A stretch of DNA of 64,000 bases, taken from assembly GCA_029582265.1 (NCBI GenBank), contig CM055835.1:7617500-7681499 (forward strand), written 5' to 3'. Positions within the stretch are counted from its first letter, which is position 1. Each line of letters opens with the position of its first letter. Of this stretch, positions 24,301-30,399 are shown piece after piece. This stretch comes from Zoroaster sp. YZ-2022. Its lineage: Eukaryota; Echinodermata; Asteroidea; Forcipulatida; Zoroasteridae. The notes beneath the pieces were generated by a model that worked only from the letters and a program-made list of their open reading frames with translations, was not told the origin of the DNA and did no database searches. The position numbers and the translations under genes are program-made.

Positions 24301-27300
24301 GAAGTTGTTTGTCAGAACACCATAAAAGCTACCAACGAAATTGGCCTGAAATTGAGGTTTTTAATTGTCTGATCAAACTGAAAATTTGGAATTCAATATA
24401 AGGAGATTTACAAATTGCAAATATAATAACAAAAAATAAATAGACCTCCCCTCCAATTTTTCACTTTTCCCGCTGTACTGTGAAATGGTATAGTGCGACT
24501 TGACACTCATTTAGTTGTAACAGGTCACATATGGTCTTACAATGTCTTCTTGATGGGTGAATAAAAATCAGCCCTTCCTCCATGGTAATAATGCTGTTCT
24601 TGCAGTAATTGTCAATCCAACACTATGTATCCACATGAACTGTTGTTCTTTCAGCATCACTAGTCTGGTAACATTAAGAACGAAGTTGAACTGAACTGAA
24701 TGTACTTCTGCACACTATGACCAAATTTTGATTGGTGTATTGTAGGATTATAAGCATGAGAACATTCACAACTCATTTTTATACAAATTGTTATGTACAT
24801 GTATATCATATATATTTAATACTATGTGTGTTTCTGTGTCAAATTCTTTTTTACTATTACAGAAGATGCAAAATTCCACTGGGTATGACTCACTAGATGA
24901 ACTCTTTAAAGATCGAGACAAAGGTCAAAGTTCAAATTCACCAGGGCTGAGTTACAGCAGTGCAATTTCAGTAGCAGCATTCAATGCAAGTCTAGGTTTT
25001 TCTGAATCACTCAACACAAGAGGGAGCCCTGCTGTAGTGCTTGGCACAGGTTTAAATCGCCAAGACCTTCGAGAAGTTAACTTTCAGTATCTGAGACACG
25101 TGCTGTTTAAGTTCATGAGTAGCTCAGATCAAGAGGTGAGTACATCAGACTAGTTGACCATATAATGATTATACAATCTAGTTAAGGTTTGTTGTAGTAC
25201 CTTGATATTCTCTCTTATGAGTTATAAAATGTGTTGATTCTGAGAAGAACCAGTGGTTAGCAGCTAGATATATCAATCAGTCATCACTATGCAGCAGGCG
25301 ACCACAAGTTTTTTCCATGTTGCTCTACCTTGAGCTGTTTTTGGATGTAACTCGGGAACGTTGTTGGTTGTTGGCGACCTTGATGTTTTTTTGCCATGAG
25401 ATGGTGTGAATAGGCAGTACGCTCTGGCTGCTTCCTCTTTGTTTATTCAAAGGAAATGTCCAATGAATTGTAATTGGTGTTGTTGGCGTAGATGAATCTG
25501 TTGTTTCGTAGATTGTTGTGTTTGGGATATGGTTGATGTACTTAATGCTCAACATGATGCGGTAGCATGAGGTAGCAATGGTGTTGATCTTGTTCAATAT
25601 GCTCTGATTGTCTTTAAGGAAAAGTTACATGTACATGTAGAATATCTTCACCATTATTGGTTTATATAAGGAAACATCTCTTTGGCCCCCAGAAATAGTA
25701 CATGGCCACACCCCCCTACCTAGTTACAAGTCACTTATTTCTAACTGCCTTATCACCCTCCATCTCCTATTGAAAGTAATTTCTTTGAACTTACATTTAT
25801 AAATGCCCAACACAGTTAAGACAATATGAGTGGACAAAATGTGACGCGTATAAAACCAGTCAGAGTGTGGAAGTTTGTTCACAGACTCACAGGCTTAGTT
25901 GGATTCTCATCCATTCTTGAATGTGGATTTAGGTCAGTTTCTTTCTGCCTGATATTCAAATGACAGAATATAGACATTTTTAAAACAAAATCAAGATGAT
26001 CATTTATGAATGGGAATAAATGTTTAATGCTTGACCCTGTGACAAACTTTTAACGTCTAGCTCACAGTTGCGCAGCACTATGTCTTTGGTCACTGGTATG
26101 CACTATTATCGGAGTGTCGTGGCCGAGCGGTCTAGTGCGTCGGATTCAAGTTCTGGTGTTGTCAGAATGTGGGTTCGAATCCCGGCCTGGTCGGTCGCGG
26201 TGCTTGTGTCCTTGAGCAAGACACTTAACCGTAATTGCTTCGTCCTTCGGATGGGACGTTAAGCCGTAGGTCCCGTGTACTATAAACAACAGTGCACGTT
26301 AAAGAACCCATAATGACACTTATCGTGCAAGAGTAGGGGTTTACCCCGGTGTCTCTGGTAGCTCATTAAGCAACACTTGGAGAGGAGATGGGTGCCACCA
26401 AGTGTAATAGTATCACCCACAGAAACGACTGAGCCATCAAGATGTCGCCCCAACGGCCTCCAAGGCTATGGGACATACCATACCATGCACTAGTAAGCAG
26501 GAAGCCATGAGTATATAAGTCCTATCTAAGTTGCTTGGAATGTTTTTCACATACACTCAAAAACATTGAGTAAACAGTGCTGAGCTGTGTCAGTGAAGGA
26601 CATACTTACATGAATATTATCAGATTTGTAGGAATCAGACCCAAGGTTTGAGGACTTAATTACAAGTCTGATTATTGTGATTTTATTTTGGTGATAGGCT
26701 AAGCATTTACTGAAGGCAGTTTCTACTTTATTGGAGTTCACACCACATGAAGAAGGTCTGATTAGTAAAACACTTGATTGGAAGGTAAGATTACAGAAGA
26801 AAAGATTAGTTACTCTACACGACAAAACTCAGCAAAACCTCCCCAATTTATTTTATTGTTTTGTATATTTTATGAAAGTACACATTTGCAGATTTCTGAT
26901 TCTAAACAGTTATTTCGATCAGACATTCTGTTGAAAAGCTGTAGTTCTGTTTGGTTGAAAAAAAAAGAAAGAAATTAAATTATGTTTTCAAATGAATGTT
27001 TTAATGATTTAGTGCTAATGCACTATGCATTGCATACCTACAGAGAATTAGTATCTATTGAGCACATGTAATGTCAGTTCATTCATTATTATGGGAAACG
27101 GCAGGAATCTCCACTTCTGCAATCCATAAAATAAAATACATGATAAAAGTAGGAGGTAGTTTGCAGTTTTACCATGTTACATGTACATGTATATCTCTAG
27201 TGAGTTGTAATAATAGTGTTGGTTCTGAGAAGAATTGGTGGTTTGACATATGAGGTTTTGATCAGAGTACATGTATGTATTAGTATACAGAGGGCTACTG

Positions 27301-27965
27301 CAATCTTGCTCTGATTATTCTTCTACCAAAAAGTACTCCACTAAAAAGTAGGTTTAAAAATTTCACCTTAGCAGCTGTGAAATGCTAAAGAAAAGTTACT
27401 TTTTTAAATATATATTTGTATAGCTTTTGCCAAAACATTTAGGTTTTAAACCTGATTGAAATAATGGGAAATATAATCAAAAATTTGGATTCGGCGCAGT
27501 CTTTGTAATTTTGGCTAGTGCACCGCTTTAACTGGCATTTGGCCAGTAGATAGACCACTAGCAAATTCAAACCCTGTTTGATTATAAGTAAGACTAATTG
27601 CGGTGACACCATGTGGAATCTCAATTTAGTAGTAATTAGTTCTGAAAAGAACTGGAGGTACAACTCGACGTTTCGATCAGTATGCTCTGATCGTCCTCAG
27701 GAGAATGCCGGACTCTGGAAAATGCTGCTGCTTAAGTAGACTGCTGGAGGATCATCCCATGAATGGATGCTGGAGGATTATGTTTCAATTATCAATCCTT
27801 ATCTTTGAAAACAAAGTACTTGCTATGTTCCTTTGTAGTATTGTTAAAGAATTTTCTAAAATAATAACTTCTTAACTTCTGCTTGTTTTTGTACAGACAT
27901 CTTGGTTTGGAATCAAGCCATCACCAAAGAAAACCATTCAAGTATCATCTCTTGCCTATAGGTGA
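215..27965 (+). CDS. GOLGA1: Golgin-97-like GRIP-domain golgin, 3' part of gene (12 exons)
   Basis: Joined exons: 215-310, 7955-8146, 9288-9461, 10293-10388, 13190-13279, 14118-14220, 18765-18946, 21552-21617, 22896-23018, 24863-25135, 26698-26784, 27897-27965. All junctions are AG/GT and phase-compatible, giving 516 residues then TGA; the N-terminus lies outside the window. The product is Glu/Gln/Lys-rich coiled coil for about 370 residues, then a Ser/Asn-rich linker, then a GRIP domain (REVNFQYLRHVLFKFM, AKHLLKAVSTLLEFTPHEE, TSWFGIKPSPKKT). The aromatic residue in FQYLRHV is the position that in known GRIP domains contacts the Arl1 GTPase at the trans-Golgi network. As known for the family, golgin-97 tethers endosome-derived vesicles there. 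The W-F-G-x-K-P tail resembles golgin-97 more than golgin-245, so I choose GOLGA1. Two exons are followed by arrays that duplicate their splice donor. The family call is firm; the exact orthology is likely. Confidence 0.85.
420..1880 (+). pseudogene. CR1-like non-LTR retrotransposon reverse transcriptase relic, split by a SINE
   Basis: Reading frames at 462-848 and 855-1199 carry reverse-transcriptase motifs of the CR1/jockey type: LDLSAAFDTVDH, then VPQGSMLGP, then YADTQLY where the family has Y-A-D-D, then FLKLNDEKTE and ARNLGVIFDS. A stop at 846-848, the lost Asp of the active site and further frame breaks show it is dead. A SINE (1119-1460) interrupts it; the LINE resumes after it with sequence like GNALLYGLPQNQISRLQ and ends near 1880. 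It lies in a golgin intron in the same orientation as the gene. It is not a host gene. Confidence 0.85.
1119..1460 (+). mobile_element. tRNA-derived SINE, long form, inserted in LINE relic
   Basis: The tRNA-like head has an A box (GTGGCCGAGCGGTCTAG) and a B box (GGGTTCGAATC). A conserved body follows (CTTGAGCAAGACACTTAACC, then CCCAGGGAGCTGAGATGG), then a tail CGCTATGTAAGTCCACAC and (ATT)n. This is the reference copy for the long-form SINE family in this window. The family resembles SINEs with a shared central domain, but I cannot name the domain. Confidence 0.85.
2054..2106 (+). repeat. (ATT/ATC)n microsatellite
   Basis: A run of ATTATC and ATT trinucleotides preceded by GCGCGCTACAAATC. It looks like the worn 3' tail of another SINE (CCTTGAGCGCCCAGCAGGGTGG at 2022-2043). 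The small reading frames across it are low-complexity shadows. Confidence 0.6.
2107..3050. other. Intronic sequence with no recognised feature
   Basis: AT-rich golgin intron. I see no exon with a phase-compatible coiled-coil frame and no clear repeat boundary. Short open frames here show no family resemblance. Confidence 0.4.
3081..3521. mobile_element. Non-autonomous TIR element flanked by a 29-bp direct repeat
   Basis: The left end GGGTCATTCCATGAGCGTGG and the right end, read in reverse, GGGTCATTCCATGAACGTGG are inverted repeats with one mismatch in 20. The 441-bp interior has no coding potential. The same 29-bp sequence (starting TGTGTATATGTTATAAAC) lies at 3051-3079 and 3523-3551, immediately outside the element. 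Confidence 0.65.
3683..5094 (+). mobile_element. Tc1-like DNA transposon, degenerate
   Basis: The inverted termini start TACTAGTCAAACAAAGAAAC on both ends and are followed inward by GCAAA. They are flanked by TA, the usual Tc1/mariner target. The element is about 1.41 kb, normal for the superfamily, and contains a broken transposase gene. The higher GC of the interior contrasts with the host DNA around it. Confidence 0.85.
3982..4989 (+). pseudogene. Tc1-like transposase pseudogene
   Basis: The N-terminus reads MPRLSVLER and, after a frameshift, MLEAGMRPRAVADVL and ESTIGRLRDRHQATGDV, the paired-type helix-turn-helix region. The catalytic core frame at 4376-4846 contains VLFTDESRF (first Asp) and LLQQDNTRPHVAR (second Asp). 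Near 4789 one G seems to be missing, so the expected W-P-A-x-S-P-D-x-x-P-I-E block carrying the third acidic residue is out of frame. At least two frame breaks make it inactive. The long minus-strand frame 3965-4684 is its shadow. Confidence 0.85.
5100..6110. other. AT-rich intronic sequence, nothing recognised
   Basis: No exon, tandem array or TIR pair is evident. The frames at 5603-5884 and 5721-6053 are Lys/Phe/Ile-rich products of AT-rich DNA. Confidence 0.4.
6116..6470 (-). mobile_element. tRNA-derived SINE, long form
   Basis: Reverse-oriented full-length copy: (AAT)n at the left, GTGCTCAAGGCGCAT, the conserved GAGTATACAGCTCAATTGC block, then the B box and A box ending CTCGGCCACGACACT. 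It lies antisense within the golgin intron. Confidence 0.85.
6960..7070 (+). repeat. Diverged single unit related to the 81-bp satellite
   Basis: GGTAAGGAAGCCTACAGCAG, then AGTATGCTTAC, then CTTTGAATCATGA, and the flank ACCAACTTGTGAATGG. The last block also follows the 81-bp array (32108-32125). It looks like an ancestral or decayed solo unit of the same dispersed element. Confidence 0.5.
7209..7868. repeat. CCCTAA-ended element containing an 87-bp minisatellite
   Basis: The termini read TTAACCCTATCAACCCC at the left and AGAGGGTTAGGGTTA at the right. Inside, an 87-bp unit (GTACTCCACAGTATAGC, then GAATAGAGCATGTAGCC, then AAATCCATCAAACTCC) starts at 7281, 7368, 7455, 7542 and 7629, with a degenerate sixth copy. 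Because 87 is a multiple of three, both strands stay open. I see no gene here. Confidence 0.75.
7955..8146 (+). CDS. GOLGA1: Golgin exon, coiled coil
   Basis: The acceptor is TTTTGCTAG and the donor CAG/GTAGGT; 192 nt, phase 0. It encodes 64 residues from ISHLNTKIAEDSEEV to HTQITVQ, strongly heptad-patterned and Gln/Glu-rich. Confidence 0.88.
8160..9080. other. Intronic sequence, unclassified
   Basis: Contains CT-rich and T-rich tracts (about 8450-8490) and a stretch ending GCGCCCTCTGGCGACAGG near 8957 that looks repeat-derived. No inverted termini are identified and no coding exon is seen. Confidence 0.35.
9082..9130 (+). ncRNA. Minimal hammerhead-ribozyme-like motif (Penelope-type)
   Basis: Core order CTGAGGA, then hairpin GATCAG/AGCATA/CTGATC, then GAAACGTC. 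This matches the hammerhead consensus C-U-G-A-N-G-A, stem II, G-A-A-A. The tiny stem III is the palindrome ACGT, with the expected cleavage after the C of GTC. Stem I would be short: CTC before the core pairs with GAG after it. Such minimal hammerheads are known from Penelope-like retroelements. A second copy with the same core lies at 27658-27707 on the other strand. The function here is inferred. Confidence 0.55.
9288..9461 (+). CDS. GOLGA1: Golgin exon, coiled coil
   Basis: The acceptor is AATCCAG and the donor ATT/GTAAGT; 174 nt, phase 0. It encodes 58 residues (KSLSEVELSATKEQL to KSAAEHRI). Confidence 0.88.
9470..10290. other. Intron; short CTTCAATA tandem near 10180-10235
   Basis: Mostly unremarkable AT-rich sequence. 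At 10180-10235 the string CAATACTTCAATGCTT is repeated about three times as a short microsatellite. Confidence 0.45.
10293..10388 (+). CDS. GOLGA1: Golgin exon, coiled coil
   Basis: The acceptor is GATTTATAG and the donor ACA/GTAAGT; 96 nt, phase 0. It encodes 32 residues (TRLESQNEEYLEKEI to DERNALT). Confidence 0.87.
10461..10683 (+). mobile_element. MITE, TTAAAGGGACAAT family
   Basis: The left end is TAAAGGGACAATATCATCAT. The internal block GGGCATGGAATC near the left is inverted as GATTCCATGCCCTG near the right, giving long imperfect inverted arms. The right end is eroded into (ATG)n. Sister copies lie at 33184-33405, 59741-59966 and, reversed, 46767-46983. Confidence 0.75.
10726..11481 (-). 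pseudogene. Non-LTR retrotransposon relic (reverse transcriptase C-terminal part)
   Basis: Minus-strand frames read, in order, ARNLGIVFDDEMSMKSHV (11287-11481), then HLRNINSIRKLLSKEST and CGNALLYGIPKNLIHRLQ (10923-11294), then CKTFGDRAFSVAAPSLWN (10726-10974). This is the typical C-terminal order of CR1-like LINEs. Frame shifts separate the pieces. Antisense to the golgin gene. Confidence 0.82.
11812..12808. repeat. CCCTAA-ended repeat with CCATCAAACTCCAACA motifs
   Basis: The left end is TTAACCCTAACGATCCCC and the right end GGGAGTTAGGGTTA. The interior is built from variants of GTTGGAGTTTGATGGGTTGA and GAGTACTGT. The same composite occurs in opposite orientation at 40131-40762, sharing ends and internal blocks. 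Confidence 0.6.
13190..13279 (+). CDS. GOLGA1: Golgin exon, coiled coil
   Basis: The acceptor is TTTTCTTGCAG and the donor CAG/GTACAC; 90 nt, phase 0. It encodes 30 residues (ASLSMKSKEYESLVREL to REMQQQ). Confidence 0.88.
13395..13775 (-). mobile_element. tRNA-headed SINE, second family, partly duplicated
   Basis: Read on the minus strand, GGTGGTCGAGAGGTTAAGAC and GTGGGTTCGAATCCCGCC form a tRNA-like A and B box. The body CTATACACACGTCGGTGTAG and the end TTATCTCCCGACGCAAGAAT follow. The body is present twice (13395-13560 and 13650-13775), the second copy truncated. A related copy is at 45205-45520, and a solo end occurs near 7087-7110. Confidence 0.72.
13776..14117. other. Short intron remainder before the array exon
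   Basis: AT-rich sequence with short internal duplications (for example AAGATGTCTTAAC); no gene seen. It ends at the acceptor ATTGTAG. Confidence 0.4.
14118..14220 (+). CDS. GOLGA1: Golgin exon whose 3' half seeds the ~87-bp array
   Basis: The acceptor is TTATTGTAG and the donor CAAG/GTATGT; 103 nt, ending in phase 1. It encodes ASAASTSLKDSHKEIERL to IINQAEQ plus one base that completes GAA with the next exon. The last 52 nt and the donor recur in every unit of the following array. If a later copy of the donor were used, the frame would run GCA GAG CAA GGT ATG TAA, a stop. Confidence 0.85.
14221..18343 (+). repeat. ~87-bp minisatellite carrying exon end plus 5' splice site, about 47 copies
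   Basis: Each unit is GTATGTAACACCAGTGACAT, then GGGATT, then a G run of variable length (about 5 to 14), then TGGTTGAGGAAGCTAATAG and the remaining exon copy ending GCAGAGCAAG. Length (4.12 kb) divided by unit gives about 46-47 copies. Variants are mostly in the G run, AGAAGAT/AGAGGAT and ATACC/ATGCC. Every unit has a consensus donor, but no pyrimidine-rich acceptor is visible in it. Confidence 0.95.
18344..18462 (+). repeat. Three tandem copies of a ~41-bp unit
   Basis: The unit TTGATAGCTAGACTGAGATA, followed by CAATGTGCATGTATA, occurs three times directly after the large array. Confidence 0.75.
18765..18946 (+). CDS. GOLGA1: Golgin exon, coiled coil
   Basis: The acceptor is TTTTAAACAG and the donor AAG/GTTAGT; 182 nt. 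The first two bases complete the split codon GAA from the exon at 14118-14220. It then encodes SEELKRLKSELTARLAEQ to EEIHIYQMK. The phase match across the 4.5-kb intron supports use of the first donor. Confidence 0.88.
19064..19358. mobile_element. Fold-back element, GTGTTTATCTCAACTATCGC termini
   Basis: The left GTGTTTATCTCAACTATCGC and the right TAGTGATAGTTGAGATAAAC are inverted. The interior repeats the motif TCTCAACTATCGCTAAGTGA, and GGTTCAGGGAGAAC is inverted as GTTCTCCCTGAACC. No coding frame. Confidence 0.65.
19362..19735 (+). mobile_element. tRNA-derived SINE, GCCATGGTCGAGCGG-type head
   Basis: The head is GTGCCATGGTCGAGCGGTTT with B box GGGTTCGAATCC. The body shares CTTGAGCAAGACACTTACC and GAGCTGTATACTCCCC with the long form, but the tail is AGCGCTGTGATACCTTGTGT, then (ATT)n. 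Confidence 0.82.
19808..20452. mobile_element. Non-autonomous TIR element, GC-rich, CGAC-repeat interior
   Basis: The left GGCCTGTCCCACTTGGGCGA and the right end, read in reverse, CCCTGTCCCACTTAGGTGAT are inverted. The interior is dense in CTACGACAACC, GGCGAC and GTCGCC, unlike the AT-rich host DNA. There is no transposase frame; small frames are shadows. Confidence 0.7.
20456..20727. other. Intronic sequence, part shared with 38560-38700
   Basis: The stretch ACAAATACTTTGAAATTAGA, then TATTTCAGAAAACAG, resembles AGCAAATACTTTAAAACAAG near 38600, so it is probably an old dispersed repeat. No exon. Confidence 0.35.
20728..21215 (+). mobile_element. SINE, composite: tRNA head with a CATCCCATCCAGG-type body
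   Basis: The head is GGTGCCATGGCAGAGTGGTC with B box GGGTTCGAATCC and CTTGAGCAAGACACTTTACC. Instead of the long-form body it continues CTGCGATAGACTGGCATCCC and GGCCTGATGAGCCAATGGC, then ends with a second inverted piece of the family (AATTATGGATAAGTGTCTTG). This is one of several tail types joined to the same head. Confidence 0.7.
21552..21617 (+). CDS. GOLGA1: Golgin exon
   Basis: The acceptor is GGTTTGCAG and the donor GAG/GTAAGA; 66 nt, phase 0. It encodes 22 residues (IKSIEESLATAQADTNGIDE and AE). Confidence 0.85.
21862..21955. repeat. Short fold-back with CCCTAACTCCCTA ends
   Basis: TTAACCCTAACTCCCTAAGC at the left and TCTAGGGAGTTAGGGTTAA at the right form an inverted pair around about 55 bp containing CCTTCAAAATCCTCCAA. 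It appears to be the minimal member of the CCCTAA-ended family. Confidence 0.65.
22016..22325. repeat. CCCTAA-ended element
   Basis: The left TAACCCTAACCCTCCAGGGT and the right CTGGCAGGGTTAGGGTTAA are inverted. The interior has TGCACTTTGCTGCGTCTGGC and CATCAAAGTGCACC, no gene. Confidence 0.55.
22330..22890. other. Intronic sequence, nothing recognised
   Basis: AT-rich, with no clear repeat ends. It finishes with a T-rich tract (22881-22894) that serves as the polypyrimidine tract of the next exon. Confidence 0.4.
22896..23018 (+). CDS. GOLGA1: Golgin exon whose 3' end seeds the 53-bp array
   Basis: The acceptor is TTTTTCTTTCAG and the donor CTG/GTAAGA; 123 nt, phase 0. It encodes 41 residues (DIDKLKQTIEDQEQQLTE to TLQREL). 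The last 17 nt and the donor are repeated downstream. Reading through the donor gives GTA AGA CTG ACC TGC TAA, a stop. Confidence 0.88.
23061..23735 (+). repeat. 53-bp minisatellite carrying exon end plus 5' splice site, 13 copies
   Basis: Units start (GGTTGCATTACAAAGAGAAT, then TGGTAAGACCGACC, then TGCATAGATTGACTGATAA) at 23061, 23114, 23167, 23220 and so on to 23697, exactly 53 bp apart. Most keep the GGTAAG donor; three carry GGTCAG instead. The last unit is broken and runs into a SINE. Confidence 0.95.
23752..24082 (+). mobile_element. SINE with 13-bp target site duplication, LINE-like tail
   Basis: The flanking direct repeat ACTATTGCTATCC is at 23739-23751 and 24083-24095. The head is GTGCCATGGTCGAGCGGTTT with a B box. 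After CTTGAGCAAGACACTTTACC the tail switches to GCCGGTCCCAAGCCCGGATA, CATCCGGCGTAAAACC and GGCGACCCCTATCGGGAGCA, a tail I recall from LINE 3' ends in other animals. The intact duplication suggests a young insertion. Confidence 0.8.
24129..24533. mobile_element. MITE, ATATGTGACCTGT family
   Basis: The ends ATATGTGACCTGTCACCACA and (reverse) ATATGTGACCTGTTACAACT are inverted. The interior includes AGAACAAGAGCTTTCCAATG and CAGAGGGGGATTTGTGGC. An opposite-oriented copy of similar length lies at 63299-63691. Confidence 0.78.
24863..25135 (+). CDS. GOLGA1: Golgin exon: linker and first part of GRIP domain
   Basis: The acceptor is TACTATTACAG and the donor GAG/GTGAGT; 273 nt, phase 0, 91 residues. 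It starts KMQNSTGYDSLDELFKDRDK, continues Ser/Asn-rich, then LNRQDLREVNFQYLRHVLFK and FMSSSDQE, the first helix of GRIP with the key aromatic in FQYLRHV. Confidence 0.92.
25136..26110. other. Intron inside the GRIP domain, old repeats
   Basis: 25795-25905 (AAATGCCCAACACAGTTAAG) is shared in diverged form with 44630-44740. A degraded copy of GTTGATTCTGAGAAGAACCA near 25232 resembles sequence next to the hammerhead-like motifs. No exon. Confidence 0.4.
26114..26500 (+). mobile_element. SINE, composite with CCTTCGGATGGGACG body
   Basis: The head is GTGTCGTGGCCGAGCGGTCT with B box GGGTTCGAATCCC. After CTTGAGCAAGACACTTAACC it switches to CTTCGTCCTTCGGATGGGAC, GTTAAAGAACCCATAATGAC and AGTAGGGGTTTACCCCGGTG. 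The right end is approximate because no tail or duplication was found. Confidence 0.7.
26698..26784 (+). CDS. GOLGA1: Golgin exon: middle of GRIP domain
   Basis: The acceptor is GGTGATAG and the donor AAG/GTAAGA; 87 nt, phase 0. It encodes AKHLLKAVSTLLEFTPHEEG, then LISKTLDWK, matching the second and third GRIP helices. Confidence 0.92.
26785..27640. other. Intron, nothing firm
   Basis: AT-rich. 27205-27265 carries a diverged piece (GGTTCTGAGAAGAATTGGTG) of the sequence that flanks the hammerhead-like motif. Confidence 0.35.
27658..27707 (-). ncRNA. Minimal hammerhead-ribozyme-like motif, second copy
   Basis: The minus strand reads CTGAGGA, then the GATCAG/AGCATA/CTGATC hairpin, then GAAACGTC and GAGTTG, the same core as at 9082-9130. 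The downstream hairpin GTTCTTTTCAGAAC is also shared. It lies antisense in the last golgin intron. A decayed relative is at 47870-47925. Confidence 0.55.
27897..27965 (+). CDS. GOLGA1: Golgin terminal exon, end of GRIP domain
   Basis: The acceptor is TTTTTGTACAG. It encodes TSWFGIKPSPKKTIQVSSLA, then YR and TGA at 27963-27965. The conserved W-F-G and basic tail end the GRIP domain. Confidence 0.93.
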   Translation, partial: TSWFGIKPSPKKTIQVSSLAYR

Positions 27966-28350
27966 TATACATAAAACTACTTGATTTATACCTCAACTCA
28001 ATACCTGTAACTGTGCCATGTACATTCTGTATTTATATGATGTAGTTGAATGCAAGCTAAAGTAAGATTAGCTCAGCATTGAATGAATGGTGGATTTGAT
28101 GTTTTTAATATGAGGCTTCCAGTGTTTAATCATTAAGTTTTATATACCATACTTGAATATTTCATTATTATTTTTTTTTCCAATTAATTAGAATCTATCA
28201 CTGAGCTTTGATTAGTATCATTCACTTTAGCGAATTTTTATTTGCCAGTAACGTTACATAGGTATGATTTATATTACCCATATCAGCTGAAGACCTACAT
28301 ACATGTAGTCATATCTACCCTGTCAAACAGGAAATATTGACAATTATCAG

Positions 28351-28730
28351 AGGTCTATTACCTACACAAAACATGCTAGCCTGCTATAACCCTGTCTACA
28401 ACATTATACTCTAAATGCGCACACGTACAACAAGTGTGATAATGAATTTGGCTACCTTGCTTGAGAGCATCTTCGGAGAAACCTTCAACACTACTTGTTA
28501 GTTCCAGATGGGATGTGAATTAGATATGACTCTGATAGAGAGTTGTACAACACATACTTTATTTTTGTGCAAGTCACCCAATATGTACTCATTCTAGCGA
28601 GTCTTTGCATGTCAGTCTATGCATTATCTTTTTTATCATGATTGGCCCAAATCCATTGTTCTTTGAGTACTATGCCATGGACTAGGTTATAAGATGATTG
28701 GCACGCTTCATGTAGGTAATAGACTGCTGA
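28351..28730. mobile_element. MITE, AGTCTATTACCTACATGAAG family, diverged
   Basis: The left AGGTCTATTACCTACAC and the right CTTCATGTAGGTAATAGACT are inverted. The interior has GAGTACTATGCCATGGACTA, shared with copies at 35550, 39448, 51237 and 63698. Confidence 0.65.
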
Positions 28731-29440
28731 AATCACATCAATTTCAGTCATAAAATGACAATGATTGCCTCAGGTTTGTCTCATGAGATGTTACTAAGTA
28801 AGATTTTTTTTTACCATTGCATTGTGAAGCACTATCATTTAATGGTCTATGATACATGTAACTGTTTGTATCCACTATTCCTTTAGTCTAGCTTTCCAGG
28901 GTCATGTAGGATTTATTTCCCCAATCAAACTGTTTATGGTGTAATTATTGCTTTGATTAAAGCACTCCACATGAGTAAATCAATGGGTAAGCTGTTATTT
29001 CATCAATTATCACTACGAGACTGGTTGAGTTAAGGCATTGATGAAAATGTGTTTACATCAAGCTGTGTACCTCCAAATAGTAGACACAGTTCTTGTCTGG
29101 ATGAAGACTAAGCAGTCCAGACTGTTAACTAATTTTAGCATTATTAGATGGACGGATAAATTAGTCATAATAGTGGACATGAAATTGTTAATTATAATAC
29201 AAAAAGCCAAATGTAAATGCTGTTGGTTATTTTCCAATCTATTCAGGAAATGTTTTATTAGTGCATTAGTAGTGAAAGCATGCCTATGTAGTTTATTTTT
29301 GGTAATCGTGCCATAATTATCAGAGCAAACACACATGAAAGCTAGTAATATCTGTAATGTATTAGTTTACTCATAACCAAACTATATATTAATTGATTAA
29401 GGGAACACAACAAAAGGTTCTCATATTCAGTCATCTTGTA

Positions 29441-29883
29441 TATGACATAAAACACAATAAAGGGGGCCACTTTCCTACCATCACGTTAGCAGTTTTTCTA
29501 ATGGTTGTAATTTTATTTTAAATATCTGAAACCACCCAAAAAGAATTTCAACATTTGAATAGACATGCATGCTTATCCTAAAGATAATTTGAGTTGATTA
29601 TTACTATTATTTTTTTAATTAGCCTAAAATTTCCATCAACAAATGGACGGAAAAGTGAGGTAACTTTTTCCGTCCAATTTTTATGGAAATTTGAGGGTGA
29701 AAAAATTAATTTAAAAATAAAATAAATTAACTCAAATTAGTTCTAGTATAAGCCTGCATGTCCATTCACATGTTGAAACACTTTTTGGTCGGTTTCAGGT
29801 ACTTAAAAATAAATAACAACCATTGGAAAAACTGCTAACGTGACGGATGCAAAGTGGCCCCCTTTATTGTGTTTTATGTCATA
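29441..29883. mobile_element. Fold-back element, copy 1 (TATGACATAAAACACAATAA)
   Basis: The termini TATGACATAAAACACAATAA and the exact reverse at 29864-29883 continue as long imperfect arms to the centre (GGACGGAAAAGTGAGGTAAC, then TTTTTCCGTCC). The element is essentially a 443-bp palindrome with no coding frame. Copy 2 at 36712-37161 is its reverse complement over the full length. Confidence 0.88.
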
Positions 29884-30370
29884 CAGTGTTTTATGTTGTC
29901 AGCTTGCTGGTTGTTTCTTTTCAAGACATTCTCAAACCAAATACATCCCAATTCCTGTGAATACCCAGACATTTAAAAAATCTCTCTACTTGATGGCTAC
30001 CCATAGTTTAAGCTGCTAAGAGGATGTCTATATTGTCATGTCATTTTATTTCTACGGCAATTCTACAATTATGTGCAAAACCTGCTGCCACACCCTCATA
30101 CAATGTTGATTTAAAACCAGAATTTCCTTGGGATACATTTTGGTGGTACCCAAATTAAAACATCGCTGAACACTGGAGGGGGAAGGGCTTTCTTGGTGAG
30201 CTTTCATAACGTTCTGATTAACATTGTAGACCATTAACATAATCTTCAGAATTTAAAGACACAAAGATAATTTTTATCCTAGAATTATTCATTCAAAGTG
30301 CATGGTTCTGATATTGTATTTCAAATGTTTGTACAAATTATTTTCTGTATATACATGTATTTTATTGAAC

Positions 30371-30376
30371 AATAAA
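30371..30376 (+). promoter_or_regulatory. Candidate polyadenylation signal AATAAA
   Basis: AATAAA within TTGAACAATAAAATATCC, followed about 35-50 nt later by GTGTGTGTTTTATAT-like GT/T-rich sequence. It is the best-placed candidate to end the golgin transcript. Confidence 0.45.
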
Positions 30377-30399
30377 ATATCCTTTGAAGATTATCAAGA

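Larger units (their letters stand above)
27966..30390 (+). other. Probable golgin 3' untranslated region
   Basis: No further exon is seen downstream. The first canonical polyadenylation signal in a good context (AATAAA followed by a GT-rich stretch) is at 30371, which would give a 2.4-kb 3' UTR containing two repeat elements. An AATAAA also occurs inside the fold-back element near 29457 and could be used instead. The UTR extent is inferred; RNA data would settle it. Confidence 0.4.
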
